64,000 nt of DNA from assembly GCF_963678635.1 (NCBI RefSeq), contig NC_087071.1, forward strand, positions 19,777,613 through 19,841,612, in the 5' to 3' direction. Shown in pieces: positions 22,506 to 34,059 of the stretch. Under the pieces are notes generated by a model. The model was given only the letters and a program-made list of their open reading frames with translations. It had not been told where the DNA came from and ran no database searches. This DNA comes from Symsagittifera roscoffensis. Taxonomy: Eukaryota > Xenacoelomorpha > Acoela > Convolutidae. The stretch's first letter is position 1. Every line of letters starts with the position of its first letter. The translations under genes were made by a program, and so were the position numbers.

Positions 22506-23270
22506 CTCCCGGACTCAGTAAAAAGAGAAATTAATCGATTATATTATAATAATAATCGTACTTTTAGCAAAATATAATTAGATAAAAGCGCCAATTTTAG
22601 ATGTTTAAACGATTTATAATCCATTGTAATGATAACATTTTTAGTGACTATCTAATAAATATAATCAATTATAATTTTTCCGAAAATCACTTTTAATCTC
22701 TTATAATCAATTACAATCTATTAGAAAAGATTATAATCCCTTTTTCTATCAAAAGATTAGTAAGAATTAAGAATCAGTAAACCAGAGACGGATCTGGGTT
22801 TTTCGCATTAGAGTGTCTCCTAAGCCCTATAAAGCTTGGCTACATTGATTCCAAGCTGTTAAAGTCATTCAAAAGACCCTGTTTTTGCGCCGCAGGCAAA
22901 ATTTTGAAAAAAAAACGGGCCAAAAAGGCATATTTAGATACTTTCCGAAAAAATTTTGCCAAAAAATAGCTTTTTTTTGGCGCGCACCCCCTAGAAATTC
23001 ATATATAGTAGGCAATGTTAAAAAGATTTAGGGTCAGTAAGCAAACAATCGATATCTGAAAATAGTGGGGGGAACTCAAAATAGTGGGGGATCTCAAAAT
23101 AGTGGGGGAAAATGTGGAGACCTTTTGAGTCGGCAGGGGGTCAAATCCCTGAGCCGAAATGAAGCGATGACTTTTGTTGAATGATAATGGATTATAATCC
23201 ATTATAATGGATTACAACTAAAAAAAATTGAGAAAAAAAAACTTTCATAAAATAATCGATTTTAATTAGG
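22506..23270. repeat. Composite of dispersed repeats at the left edge of the copy-A insertion
   Basis: Begins exactly where homology to copy B stops. It contains TAATCGATTA-type words (22535-22740), an inverted copy of the 685-975 repeat and three AAAATAGTGGGGG units (23060-23110). A GAAATGAAGCGATGAC...TTGTTGAATGATAATGG segment is repeated in direct orientation at 38580-38625. No gene. Confidence 0.6.
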
Positions 23271-23801
23271 GGGGTGGTCATTCCTAAGGGGGGGGGGGAC
23301 ACCCGACGGAAAAAATTTTGGTTTTAGGATGGAAATATACTTTGGTGTGAAATTTATTCTCGCGCGGTGGTTAAATTTAATAACTTTCCCGCCATTCATT
23401 TAATAAGTATGGGCATATACGGCTGCGGTTTTGTCGCTTATTTATACCTATAAGCTAATATTTTTTGTTCATATAAATATGAGTTTACATAAAGTACCAT
23501 TAATATTTCCTTTTTGTTTTAAAATCTTCCGGTAATTATTGTTCATTTGTTTCCTGTTACTTTCTCCAACTTTATTCTCCAACTTATTTTCTTCCACTTT
23601 GTAACTTCGTTACTTTTCCGCCTTATAATTAACTTAGTATCTAATCTTTTGCTGAATGTTTTATATTTACAAATGCACAGCTGTAATTCCAAGTAACAAG
23701 ACAATTTAGCCTACATTTTCAGGAGCTAGGTTTTGATTGATCAATTATTATCAACTTTTCTCCTTTTTTCTGACTTTTTTCTGAGCTAACAGACGTTTCT
23801 G

Positions 23802-26800
23802 TTAGAGTAAAAACGGGTTTATGATAAGCGCAGGGTCTATGAGCTTTTCTTCCGTGTAGCTTTCTTGGTGAAAGCCCCAATCAGGGACCTGAAATACCCG
23901 CACGGGCGGTTGCTCGCTTAAACTGTTATCGCTATCGTTGTTACCGCTATCATTGCTATAGGTCGGACTATCTGTTAACTGAGAGTTTGCCCACTCGCTC
24001 TCTTCTGCAAAGGCTTCGAAGAACACATTATCTTCGGTAGACTTATGGCCAAAGGGCAATTTGGCTATTCCGTCGAATATCAAGAACCGCTTGCTATCGA
24101 AGGGTGAAATTGCAAGTCGGTTTTGTGAAACAGTTATATTGGTATGGGCTTTAGATTTAAAAGAGTAGTTAAATATGCGAAGGGTTTTGCCACTCAATAA
24201 CGTATTCTTGGTTCTCTGGTGGGTAAGTTGTTTCTGCGAGTGTTGTACCACTCCTTTAGCACTCCTTTTCTCACTGGTCTAAATAAAGTTTCCAGACTAA
24301 ACCATAAACTGATTTCAGCGTCGGAAACAAATACCCCATCTGAATTTAAAATGAAACTTCAAAATTTATTGGCGCGAAAAATAACGAAGGCGCGTATATG
24401 TTAAGTAGTGTTTTAAAAACGGCTTAAAAGATTAATTGTTCTTCATTTTAAGTTTTAAAATGAAGAATCAGAGCCTTTCACGGGTGACGAAATTTATATC
24501 ATGTAATAAGTGCAAGCAAAGTTTAATGCGTTCGGTTACCCATCCAAAACCTTGATTGGTGTTTGGTAGAGCTATCAATGGTTCAAACTAGATCTAAAAC
24601 TTTTTTGTTGTTTCGGTAGAGCTCATTATAAACCCAAAAAAACCTGAGGAGGTGCTTTTTCAATACTAACCTGCAAATGTCAGCGAGTAAAGCTTAGGTT
24701 TTGACGCTATGATTTCTTCAATGATTTTTCCGGCCGCTTCATCTTTGAATTTTAGTACAATCTTCTTATTCACATTGCTGAATAAGAAATGATCGATTGT
24801 GTAGTTGAAAAAAAAACCAAAACTATATTTCTTTTTTTCAGATCGGCATATACGTCTTCGGTTTTTATCGCATAAATAAAAGAAATCCAAGTAATCCGAA
24901 TCGCTGTATAACACTTCCAAGTTTATGTTAGCTTTTATCTGCCAGTGAAGGAAATAAAACATGAATCGATTCGATAGGTCCAAAATATTGGCGCCTGTTA
25001 TCAACGATTTATCCCACAAAATACTTGTTACGGCAAAACAAACTGTAGCAACTTCCACGTTGATTATCTGGAAGCTTTTCATCCTGCTCAAGTTGTTTTT
25101 TGAAGCATCTCTTTTTCGTTTCTAACAACTTCTAGTTTTTTGCGTCCGAGTTTTGATTCCATATTTTTTCCGAATGCTGAACTTACGATGAGCTTGTAAA
25201 AGTTCTCTTCAAAATTGTTGCGAGCTAACATTTTCAATCGAGTGTTTAAATCCTTAAAGGGCTTCATCCAACTATTGACGAAATTTAAAGACCTTAATCA
25301 GTTTGTTAATTTTTAAGCCTAGATTTATCTAGAGTTTTAATGTAAGGTAGTGCAGAACGTACCCTTCCTTTGATTCTAATGTTTGAACCAGTTTTGGTAC
25401 CTTTGGTAGCGACGTGACCCCATCTCCCCCCCTAACATCCGATAACTTCACGTGAGGGAGCTAGCGGGTAGTCTGCCAAGTAATCTTGAAGTTCTTCCCT
25501 ATTCAGAGTTATCTTCGGTTTCCAAAATATCTTTGATACTTTCCTCAACAATTGAAAAGTCATTCATGGGAAGGGGACAGTGTTTCATGATACCTCCATA
25601 TAACTTATTTGCATCTATATTCAATAGATAGCTAGGGGGCTCTTCGGTGTTGTAGTCCTCGAGGTATTTGTTTTTGGCTTTAAAAAACCGACGTGTATAT
25701 ATTGATGACATCCCTCCCCGAATCATTTTTTGCACCGTTTCCAAATGCTCCCTTTCGGTAAGTAAATTGAAGTCTGCATTGAAAACTTTTAAGAATGCAT
25801 CATCCGAGAGGTTTCTGGCCGTGAATTAGCATGCACAGTCCAGTCCGTACGTTTCGTAACAAACTTCACGAAAGGCTTCGAACACTGAGGCTAGCAGTAG
25901 TACGTCCGTTGCTAGGTACACATCGTGGTACTCGCCTAGCGAGGCGCATTTCATTTCAGGGTAAAATTTAACGGCATGGTTGTATTGGTTTTTCAAAACA
26001 CTTACTTCCCCTCCTTGTAAAGTTTTGCTTCACAATCTTTGAGGTGGTAGTTGAGTTTCGCGAAACTTTGCAAAACTATCAAAGTAAGAATACGGATAGA
26101 AACCTTTTTGTTTCAGCAAGTTTATTTGTTCTGCTGATGCCCCAGTTCTGCAAAGTAGTTTTCCAATAGGAAAATTTTTTCTTCCTGCAAATTTTTGACA
26201 AGTTTTGAAAGGGGGGACAGCATGAATTTATTGGAGTCTTTGAATCGTAGGTTTTCAAACACTTTTTTTTTTTTTTCGTTTTTATCTGTGTAAGGGGTTT
26301 AATGTAGACCAACTTTGTGAGCGATATGTATTTCTCTTCGGTAGAGGGGATCACCGAGGAAGTGTTTTCAGGGTTACTGTTGGAGAGGGCTTTTATAATG
26401 AAGTGAAGGTCATAGTTCGATAAGTTATGGGCTATTACTGGAATATAGTTAGCCGTTTTTCGATTGATATTGCATTCGTTATGCGCCCACCCCAAAAACT
26501 TGTTGGTATAGTGACAGTGATCAAGTACAACTTGGTCATTGTCACCGAATTCCGTTTCACATATCCAACAATTGTACGCTTCTTCACGCGTGTAACTTGC
26601 TTCACCAGTGAACGAATAATGCTTTCTTTGTATAAATTTGTTTCGCCAACGATTCGAGCGAGATTATCAATTCCTTCATTACGTTTTCTCCTCTCTTCAG
26701 TTCAAATTTTGAAACTTCGCGCGTTCCAAATTCAACAACGGTCAGAGCGTAACGGTCAGAGCGTTGATTAACCTCTATTGTTTGGGTGCTAGATTTTTTG

Positions 26801-28332
26801 GGGTCGGGTTGGGGGCCGTACACTGGTAGCAGTAGCAATTCGAGGTCAAAGTTAATAACTCTTGAAACATACCAAGAAGTAGTTAGTTTTTTGAAACGAT
26901 GAGTGCCCTTTCCCGGTTTCGGCATATTGATTACCACTCCTTCATCTTGATAGCATGTTTCCTGGTGATGTTGCAGGGTATCGATGGATGAACATGTGTG
27001 GAAGCATTTGCGACAAATTTGGTTTCGGTCTCGGTGTAGCTTTCCACGCACATGTTCCACCACCCTCATCAAGTCTGTGATCAGTACATAGTGATGAGTT
27101 TGACTGTTGCTGAGGAGTAATATATCTACACACAGGTCACTTGAGTATCTGATGGACTCCCTCGAGGCAGCAGTTCACCTTCTTTGTACCTAATGAAAAA
27201 AAGTTTTTTTCTTTTTGGGTTTCTCCTGAATGAACCTTACGTGTTTTCCGTTATCTAAACAAGTAATGATTTGATAAAAAAATCAATGCTTACCGGAATA
27301 CGTTGACTTGAAAGTTGTTTAGTCACTCAAATCTGTCAATATCATGCAATCCGATATTTTTACAATGTGGTTATGGGATAGCTTGTAGTTCTTTAGTTGG
27401 TTTCGATGCTGCCAGCGTTCTGCAGCAGGGTAAAGGGCAGCCGTTGTCTCGGAATTTTGATCATGGTACGAAGCCACGAAACAATATAGAAAACAATTCT
27501 GATCATTCCTTGTTGTTATATTGGTGAAGCTCTGTTTCACAGGTTTCAATGAATCGGGAAGTTCGATGTAAGAGCCAGCTTGGATAGGAGAAAATGCTGC
27601 AAAACTTACTGACATCTTTTCGATGCGCTCCACAATCCATTTGCTACCGTGAGAAGAAAAGGTATTGATGGCATTGACCATGTGCTCAATCATTTCCAAA
27701 TAGGTCACTTTGTCGATTCCACTGAAGAACACATTGATCATCTTAGAGTTCAGATTAAAAAATTGTCTTCTCGCTACGTACTTCCCCATCGCCAGATTCG
27801 CTTAGATTGTTCACGAACTTTATCATACTAACGTCCACATTTATTTGAAATTTACAGGGTCCCTTCTGTACTCTTTCTTCTATCAACGCATCAATCTCGT
27901 CTTTGTGTCGCATCGCTAAGTTCATCAGATCCCCTTCCTCTTCTCCAGCGCTCAGCTCGTATCGTCGCAACTTCCCCATAAAAGCAGATGCGGTTGGAGC
28001 AGCTGATGTTCCCGCCTCCTTTCCGGGATTCCAAATGGGTAGTTGATGATTTTCAGTGTATTCTGGCGGAGTTTCTCAACCGAGAGGAAGATTGTATGAC
28101 AGTTCATACAGAGACTATCGGTTGTCACGTTATGATTGAGGTCGACGTGCTCTCTAGCTTCGGCAAGTGTTGCCAGCGATTTTCGAAATTCGTCGCAGAT
28201 AGTTGGCGGCGGCGGGTTTGGGAAAATCCTATGGATCGTCTGTTCGTGTCTTCTAAAGTTCCTCGCTGAACTGTAGACTTTTGAGCAGGTCGAACAACTG
28301 ACGGGTGTTTGTTTTCCGCTTGAGTTAGGCAT
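23802..28332 (-). pseudogene. Protein-primed DNA polymerase B (pPolB) with N-terminal C2H2 finger, multiply broken
   Basis: Reading leftward from ATG 28332 come a C2H2 finger (C-x2-C-x12-H-x4-H, about 28230-28300) and a second finger with one Cys replaced by Phe. Next are a long N-terminal region (27319-27979) and a Cys-rich segment near 27020. The exonuclease part includes HNLSNYDLHF (about 26410) and an ExoIII-like YHDVYLATD (about 25920). Palm motif A is LNIDANKLYG (about 25610), motif B KLIVSSAFGKNMES (about 25200) and motif C YSDSDY (about 24900), where the family has Y-x-D-T-D-S. The C-terminal part is 23802-24251. At least six frame breaks and stops separate these. The enzyme would replicate Polinton DNA from a protein primer. 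The altered motif C and the breaks make it inactive. Confidence 0.85.
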
Positions 28333-30190
28333 GGTTGGTTTGAAATTGAGAGTTCAGCAAAGAAATAATTCTTTTCAAGATATTTATCAAGTTTTTAGCA
28401 AAGCTGAATTTGACAAAGTAAAAGCGAGAAGTATAAACTTTTTCAAAAACCACTTTTCGTTAAATCCCAAATTAAACTTATTTATGTAGGTTGAGCTTAG
28501 TCATTATGAAGTAGGCTTTGAAGCTGTTGTGGTTTTAAGGTTTCATTTCAATTTAGGAAATGTACTATATCGGATTTGGGTAAATGACTAAGTTGTACGA
28601 TATTTCATTAAGTGCTGGGTCTGTGGTTTCAAAGACCTAATAAATTTTAACACCTACGACAACAAAAACCGTTAAGCAAACAAGTTAAATAATGAAATTT
28701 TTCGAATTCTTTTTTCTTGAAGTCTGTTCACTCAATCAAAAGGGTATTCCGCCATTCATGGTAAACGATGAAATCAAATAAACATATCTCGAAATCTTAA
28801 AAGGGTTAAATGTATGGTTATTTATTCAATGATTTAGTGTTCCTTGGAAACATTTCATTTAGAGTCCTTCAAAATGTTGATGCATGCCCGTTTGGTTTAG
28901 CGGGCAATAGCTAACCCAGCGTTGATCGTCGCTAAGCTCCTCGGGAACGCCTCCTGCTAGGTAAAGTCAAGTGAGAAGCTTAACAAATTTTTGTACAAAT
29001 CGGGCTGAAAAAAATTCATAATTTTACCAAAAAAAATTTTTGTCTCCAAATCCAGCGAAACCTGGTTTATTGAGTTTGTCTTGATCTCTTGAACGAGTTG
29101 ACTCCTATGTTCAAAATTCAAAAAAAAAAAGTTTTTCAAATTTTACCTCATTTTTCGGGTAAAATTTCTCTTACTCTGTTTAAACTTTGATAGAAGCGGG
29201 AGATTGACGTTTAGAAGGTTACCTGAGGGCTCATCAAAACCTGGGCTTGATCTAAAGTGCGATTGGTGGTCTATTAAGGCAATAATAAAAATCAAATTTA
29301 CAAAAAAAAAACTTTTTGTCTCCAAATCCAATGAAACTTGGTCCAATCAATTTGTCGTGATGTATTGGACAGGGTTGTAGGCGATGTTCAAAAATCGAGA
29401 AAAAAAAGGTATTTTGAATTTTTTAACCATTTTTACCTAAAAATATGTATTATTACAGGTGAAAACTGTTATAGACGTCCGATTTTATTATATTTAATGC
29501 TTTATAATGGCTCAAACACTCTCTAAAGTCTACTTTCAAGAGTCCTGGCCAACCCCATCAGGCTGTAGACGTATTAGAGAGAGTAAAAAATTAGAGAGTG
29601 TGAAGAGCCAAAAATTACTATTGTTGGTTAACTGGCAGAAATGCTGGACCCATCCATAAATAGCTTTCTTTTGAAAAATCTATATCCGAAAAAGGATTTT
29701 AACGCGGTTTGTGGAACGTCAGTTCTCTCTCTCTCTCTCTATCTTATTGTCTTTATACTTATTTTTTGAAAACTATTATGAAAAAACATAATAAAAACAC
29801 ATTTATGTTTTTGGTTTTAACATCATTAGATAAAATCTAAGGAAGAATATTCAGTTTATCTTTTACGATTTTCGAAATGAGCATTTAAAACATGCTGATA
29901 TAATTAAGTTGGACTTGACGAGAAATTTATGAAAAATTATACTTATTTAGACTTTAATGTCGACTTTTTTTAAAATTATTTTGATTTTTTTTATCCTTTA
30001 AAAATTTTTTTGTTTTTGTTTCCCTTATTTTGATTCAAAAGATAAAAATAAACTTCACTTCATCGTTGAGGTCAACTATGCAATAAGAAATTGTACACAA
30101 TAGTTCGTACACAAATTTCAGAGCAACAAAAAAAACTCAGCAAGATTGAAAATGTAATAAAGTTTCTTAAGTTTTCCGAGTATGTTTAAA
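28333..30190. other. No gene; spacer within the Polinton
   Basis: AT-rich. A ~280-bp imperfect direct repeat is recognisable by TTTTGTCTCCAAATCCA at about 29040 and 29320. A (TC)n run lies at 29724-29742. No reading frame is credible. Confidence 0.5.
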
Positions 30191-30196
30191 TTCGAT

Positions 30197-30720
30197 CTTC
30201 CTTTTGCTTCGGTGCGTAGCAAGCACTGACAGGCGGAGTTTCGGGAGTAGCCAGGTTCACCACTGGGGTGATGGAACTCTGCGTTCCACTGCTTAGTTCT
30301 GAAGTCAAAAAAGAGGAGATTGGAGTAACTTGATGTGGAATAGTAAAATCGGGAGATGAGATGGTTGTTTGAATATCCCAGTGGCCCTCGCGTTCAGCAT
30401 AATCGCGAATTGATCCCTCTTGGTCCTCGTAAAGAAGTATGGAGTCAAAATCATATCAAAAATATTTTTCTTGTTGATTCTCCGAGGTATCTCGCGTCGT
30501 TTATTTCAGTCTTTTCGAGAGCCGTGTGGGATTGATGGATTGTAGGGCTTTCATACAACCGTTTACGCTCCTGGCGAAGAAGTTCAATGTGATCGAGCAC
30601 ATAATTGGGTAGCATTATATGACTCTTCGTTGACCACTCTTGCCACGGATGCTAGCCTCTCTTTCTGCTGCTGTACAATGACAACTGATTCTCTCGTATA
30701 AGTTTGGTAGATCATTGTTC
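30197..30720 (-). pseudogene. Unrecognised degenerate ORF
   Basis: Read right to left, three open stretches in different frames follow one another. The first starts at an ATG near 30710 and contains VVIVQQQKERLASVARVV. The second starts at an ATG near 30617 with LDHIELLRQERKRLYESP. The third (about 30450-30197) has EDQEGSIRDYAEREGHWDI and ends in a Thr/Pro/Ser-rich tail. Codon use and composition look protein-like, unlike the spacer on either side. Two frameshifts separate them. Position next to pPolB suggests a Polinton accessory gene; I know no family for it. Confidence 0.4.
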
Positions 30721-31162
30721 TCTCATAATCTGAGGGGAAATGATTTGTAGAGTGCAGTCATTTTAAATTTTGAAATATTTGACAAACTAAGCTTCTGACC
30801 AAAAATTTGAAAAGATTCAGTTAGGCCGGAATAAGTATACTTTAAAGAAAAACCCTAATCCTGTTTTTTAAGCCTCCTAGACAGTAGGGCATGCAGCTGA
30901 CCACATCAAAGGAATTACACGTGTACCGACGTGAATTTACATCCTGAGTTACAAGCTACTTAAGGAGTGCCAAACAATAATGCCAGGTGTAATAGATGTT
31001 TAAATGCCCCATAATTTTCTAACCACTAAAATTATTTGGATGTTCCCTCTTGAAGCTTAGGTTTACCACAGAGATATGTTTATCTTCTATCCAATTCATT
31101 GTTCAGTTTACTCTCTCATAAAACAGTTAAACCAACAAATCACTACCGCTACCACCATCACT

Positions 31163-31597
31163 ATGTACTCGTCATCAGAAAATGATACAGATTTTTACGA
31201 TGATTTTCAAGATATATCTTCGCGAGAAAAACGCATTGTACGAACTTGAACAAAAATGTTTGACAAAACGGGTACATATATCACAGTAAAGTTGTATGAA
31301 AGGAATGAAGATAGCGTGTTTAAGTGTTATCAAGCAGTGACCTTGACGACAAAAGAATTTGATTGTTTGGTAGATGATTTTTCAAAGACTAAAAAAATGA
31401 TTAAAAAATATACTGGTAAAAAGACTTCATCTTCTTCCTCCTCCTCCTACTCATCCTCAGCTGTAAATGATAAACATCATAAAAGACGATACACGTCAAA
31501 ACAATCAGTCCATCTCGAAAAAGAATGTGTTGAAAGTGGTGATGAAAACGACGCAGAGGATGAATTCTCGAATAATAAAAATTGTAGAGTTGTTTGA
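31163..31597 (+). pseudogene. PC4-like small acidic/basic protein with one in-frame stop
   Basis: From ATG 31163 an acidic, Ser/Asp-rich start (YSSSENDTDFYDDFQD) leads to an in-frame TGA at 31247-31249. The same frame then continues to 31597. The middle part, FDKTGTYITVKLYER ... VTLTTKEFDCLVDDF, has the strand pattern and the hydroxyl-rich L-T-x-x-E-F/W helix of PC4/Sub1-type single-stranded DNA-binding domains. A Ser run and a charged Lys/Asp/Glu tail follow. If right, it would be a 144-codon transcription or replication cofactor of the element. It lies on the plus strand, opposite to most Polinton genes. The single stop is its only lesion. The PC4 call is tentative. Confidence 0.4.
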
Positions 31598-31710
31598 AAC
31601 AGAAAAAAAACGTCTGAATAAATTAATTTAACCAGCAGAATGGTTGAAGCAATGTATGAGCAGTCGCCTGAATTTTTTTTTGATTTCGAAAGAGTTTTAA
31701 TATTTTTACA

Positions 31711-32253
31711 TTGAACAATGAACCCGACGCCTCACAACTCCCTCTAATCGCAAATTTCGCATTCGCAACCCACTCAATTCACAACGAGTCTTGCGCCCAA
31801 TTGCTCGACATTGACCCTCCCCACATCCGGGTTCTCCTCGAAGTAACAAAAGGTTGTGTCAACGTAGTGAACAAGATGACTTCAACCACTTTCGTTGTAC
31901 CTTGTGTATTCTCATCTTTCAAACATCTAATGTTGGATTGCAGTAAATTTCACCTATCGGGACCCCTGATGAAAAGATTAAAAATTACTGTCAACTACAA
32001 CAACAACTTTATTAACAACTCAACTGACATTGGTGGTGCTCCTCTACGAAGAATAATGCCACCAGTTTGCTTTGCTTCACAAACTCGATCCATTCAAACT
32101 CAAATTGATTTAATCACCAATGTAACAATTGAACGCTTCATTAATATTTTGAATGGTGATAGTGCCTCCGAGATTTATTATTCTAAAATTATTGATATTA
32201 TTGATGACTGGGTATGGTCGTTTAGAGATTTATTCGGAAACTTTGTATGTTAA
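31711..32253 (+). CDS. Hypothetical Polinton-region ORF
   Basis: 180 codons open without a stop. There is no ATG at the head of the frame: the ATG at 31718 is out of frame and the next in-frame Met is at 31876, so the first exon or start may be missing. The sequence has an HIRVLLEVTKGCVNV segment, many Asn runs (NYNNNFINNST) and no membrane segment or metal-binding motif. I do not recognise it. It follows the PC4-like ORF on the same strand and converges on the protease. Its length with no interruption is unusual among the broken neighbours, which suggests either a younger element or chance survival. Confidence 0.4.
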   Translation: MNNEPDASQLPLIANFAFATHSIHNESCAQLLDIDPPHIRVLLEVTKGCVNVVNKMTSTTFVVPCVFSSFKHLMLDCSKFHLSGPLMKRLKITVNYNNNFINNSTDIGGAPLRRIMPPVCFASQTRSIQTQIDLITNVTIERFINILNGDSASEIYYSKIIDIIDDWVWSFRDLFGNFVC

Positions 32254-32405
32254 ATTTATAATGAAGAAATTTAAACTCTGAAAACGATTTTTAGAGCCTG
32301 CAATAACGCCAGAGGCAAGTGTTCTAGCAAAATAAAAAAAACAAGAAAAATTTTGGAAAAAAAGTCAATAATAAATCATAATACAAAATCATCATTATCA
32401 CAAGT

Positions 32406-32860
32406 TTATAACATGATATGTTTGGCGAAACGCATCATGTCATGGTCGTCTACCTTGGAACCTATACAAAATTTGGATGAAATTATAACATGAGCAACAT
32501 AAATATAATAAAGTCCAAACAAGACAGAGTTAGCTGATTGGATTGGCTTGTTCATCAGTATTTGGTTTCCTTCATGAATAGAATATCTCATGTTTTTGTA
32601 AACATGTGAATAATTGTGCAGACCTCGTCCAAGAGGATCTGCAAAGAAAATTTGACCACCAGCTTGAGCGAATACTAGTCAGTGAGTTCCTGGCTGGTCT
32701 AAGTTGGATGCGTTCACTATCATAAAAGTTTTTTCGCGTTTCAATATTGTTCTAAACGCTAACGCTAAGTTAGCTGGAAAATTACCTCTAAATCGATGTT
32801 TCAAATGCTTGCATCTGTAAATTAGCTCAGTAATCTGTTGATTGTCTATTTTTTACGGTT
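32406..32860 (-). pseudogene. Polinton adenain-like cysteine protease, inactivated
   Basis: Reading leftward: IYRCKHLKHRFRGNFPANLA, then NLDQPGTH with the catalytic His followed at once by TGA where this family has Trp. Next come the acidic motif FADPLGRG, then IQSANSVLFGLYYIYVAH, which is the Cys-box, with Phe (TTT) in the place of the catalytic Cys (one base from TGT). The frame ends at 32406. The H...D...C order, spacing and Gly after the Cys position match adenovirus/Polinton proteases that mature capsid proteins. It adjoins the capsid-family gene, as in many Polintons. Two independent lesions hit the active site, so the protein could not work. Confidence 0.75.
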
Positions 32861-34022
32861 CAATTCATGAGAGTGTTTTTAGCTATTTTCCTATCGGAAC
32901 GCACGTAAACTGTTGATGCACACGCTCCCATGAAAAGTAACTCCACATTTTCCTCCAGCGGTGCATTAAAATTCAGTTCTACTGAAATGGTGCAATTGGT
33001 CAATTCAGGATGAATAAAGTTAGGCGAAGCCTCCTGAGTAGATGTGAGATCAGATGCCATAAAATATTGATTGTGATAATTAGCCAAACTGATTCCATGA
33101 CTATTGTTAAAAACAAAGTCTAGAGCTTCCAATAAGTGTAGTATATTCTTTTGTTATCAGTCACTGACCCAGGAGTATCTGCAATGGGCAGACCGTTTCG
33201 TTAAACAATAATTTCCTTCAGCTGAAACTTTTGATAATGAAGCGGGTTTGTTCGGTTAGCTCCCAGGTATGCTGTAATCGAGCTCATTGCCAAAATCATT
33301 CGACGAACTGGCTCTTTGGCAAAAACGTCTTCTTGTAGCTAGCTTTGCACACCAGTTATGGCCAAAAAAGTTTTTGGTAAAACTTCAATATAATTTTTTC
33401 TATCGATTTTAGTACAAAATCTGTTACTGTATTTTTGCGCACACATAGGTTAGCCTGAGTGATTTGAACTTGGTAAGTTTTATTAGGTTGCTCGGACATA
33501 AAAACAAAGTCATTAGGAGATTGTCTCAGAGAAAGTAATATTGTAACACTGCTGATAATTTGTTTTTCACACGATAAAAAGTCACAAGCAATTTTACCAA
33601 AAAAACGGAATTCACTTGATGCAGCTACGATTTGCTTACGTTCCGCGACATTTTCAGCTCAGTTGTCATTAGGAGATCGTCTCAGAGAAAGTAATATTGT
33701 AACACTGCTGATAAGTTGTTTTTCACATGATAAAAAATCACAAGCAACTTTACCAAAGAAACGGAATTAGCTTGATGCAGCTACGATTCGCTTACGTTCC
33801 GCGACATCTTCAGTACACTATTTTACTATATGTTACATTGTTAAAATGAGTAAGAAAGGTTAGTTCTGACAATGCAATTCTCCATTCGCCTTGCAGATTG
33901 ATATTTTCACTCAGGAGGATTTTAAAACTCGCTAGTGAGCTGTCAATGAAGATATTCATTGAGGTTGATGACACCAATAAAATACTAAAGGAATCTTTGT
34001 TACCTCCAAAGTTGCTAGACAT
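32860..34022 (-). pseudogene. Polinton capsid-family structural protein, broken
   Basis: The N-terminus (34022-33810) reads SFSILLVSSTSMNIF ... LASFKILLSENINLQGEWRI. This is the start pattern of the Polinton structural protein often labelled F54H12.2-like (S-M-x-x-F ... F-x-x-x-L ... I-x-L-x-G-x-W-x-V). The middle (33660-33400) has FRFFGKIACDFLSCEKQII and YQVQITQANLCVRKNTVTDF. The C-terminus (33132-32860) has SVELNFNAPLEENVELLFMG, the usual final strand. A 155-bp tandem duplication and several stops break it. The role would be virion assembly. Whether it is the major or a minor capsid protein I cannot settle by eye. Confidence 0.6.
33505..33810. repeat. ~155-bp tandem duplication inside the capsid-family gene
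   Basis: Two head-to-tail units (about 33508-33660 and 33664-33810), each starting CATTAGGAGAT and ending CGCTTACGTTCCGCGACAT or its variant. They differ at several bases, so the duplication is old. Confidence 0.85.
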
Positions 34023-34059
34023 TGTTTAGCTTGACCCTTCCCTTTCCAATACTCTGATC

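Noticed and set aside
28885-28960. GC-richer block that looked like a tRNA gene
   Set aside because: No A-box/B-box pair at proper spacing and no anticodon arm.
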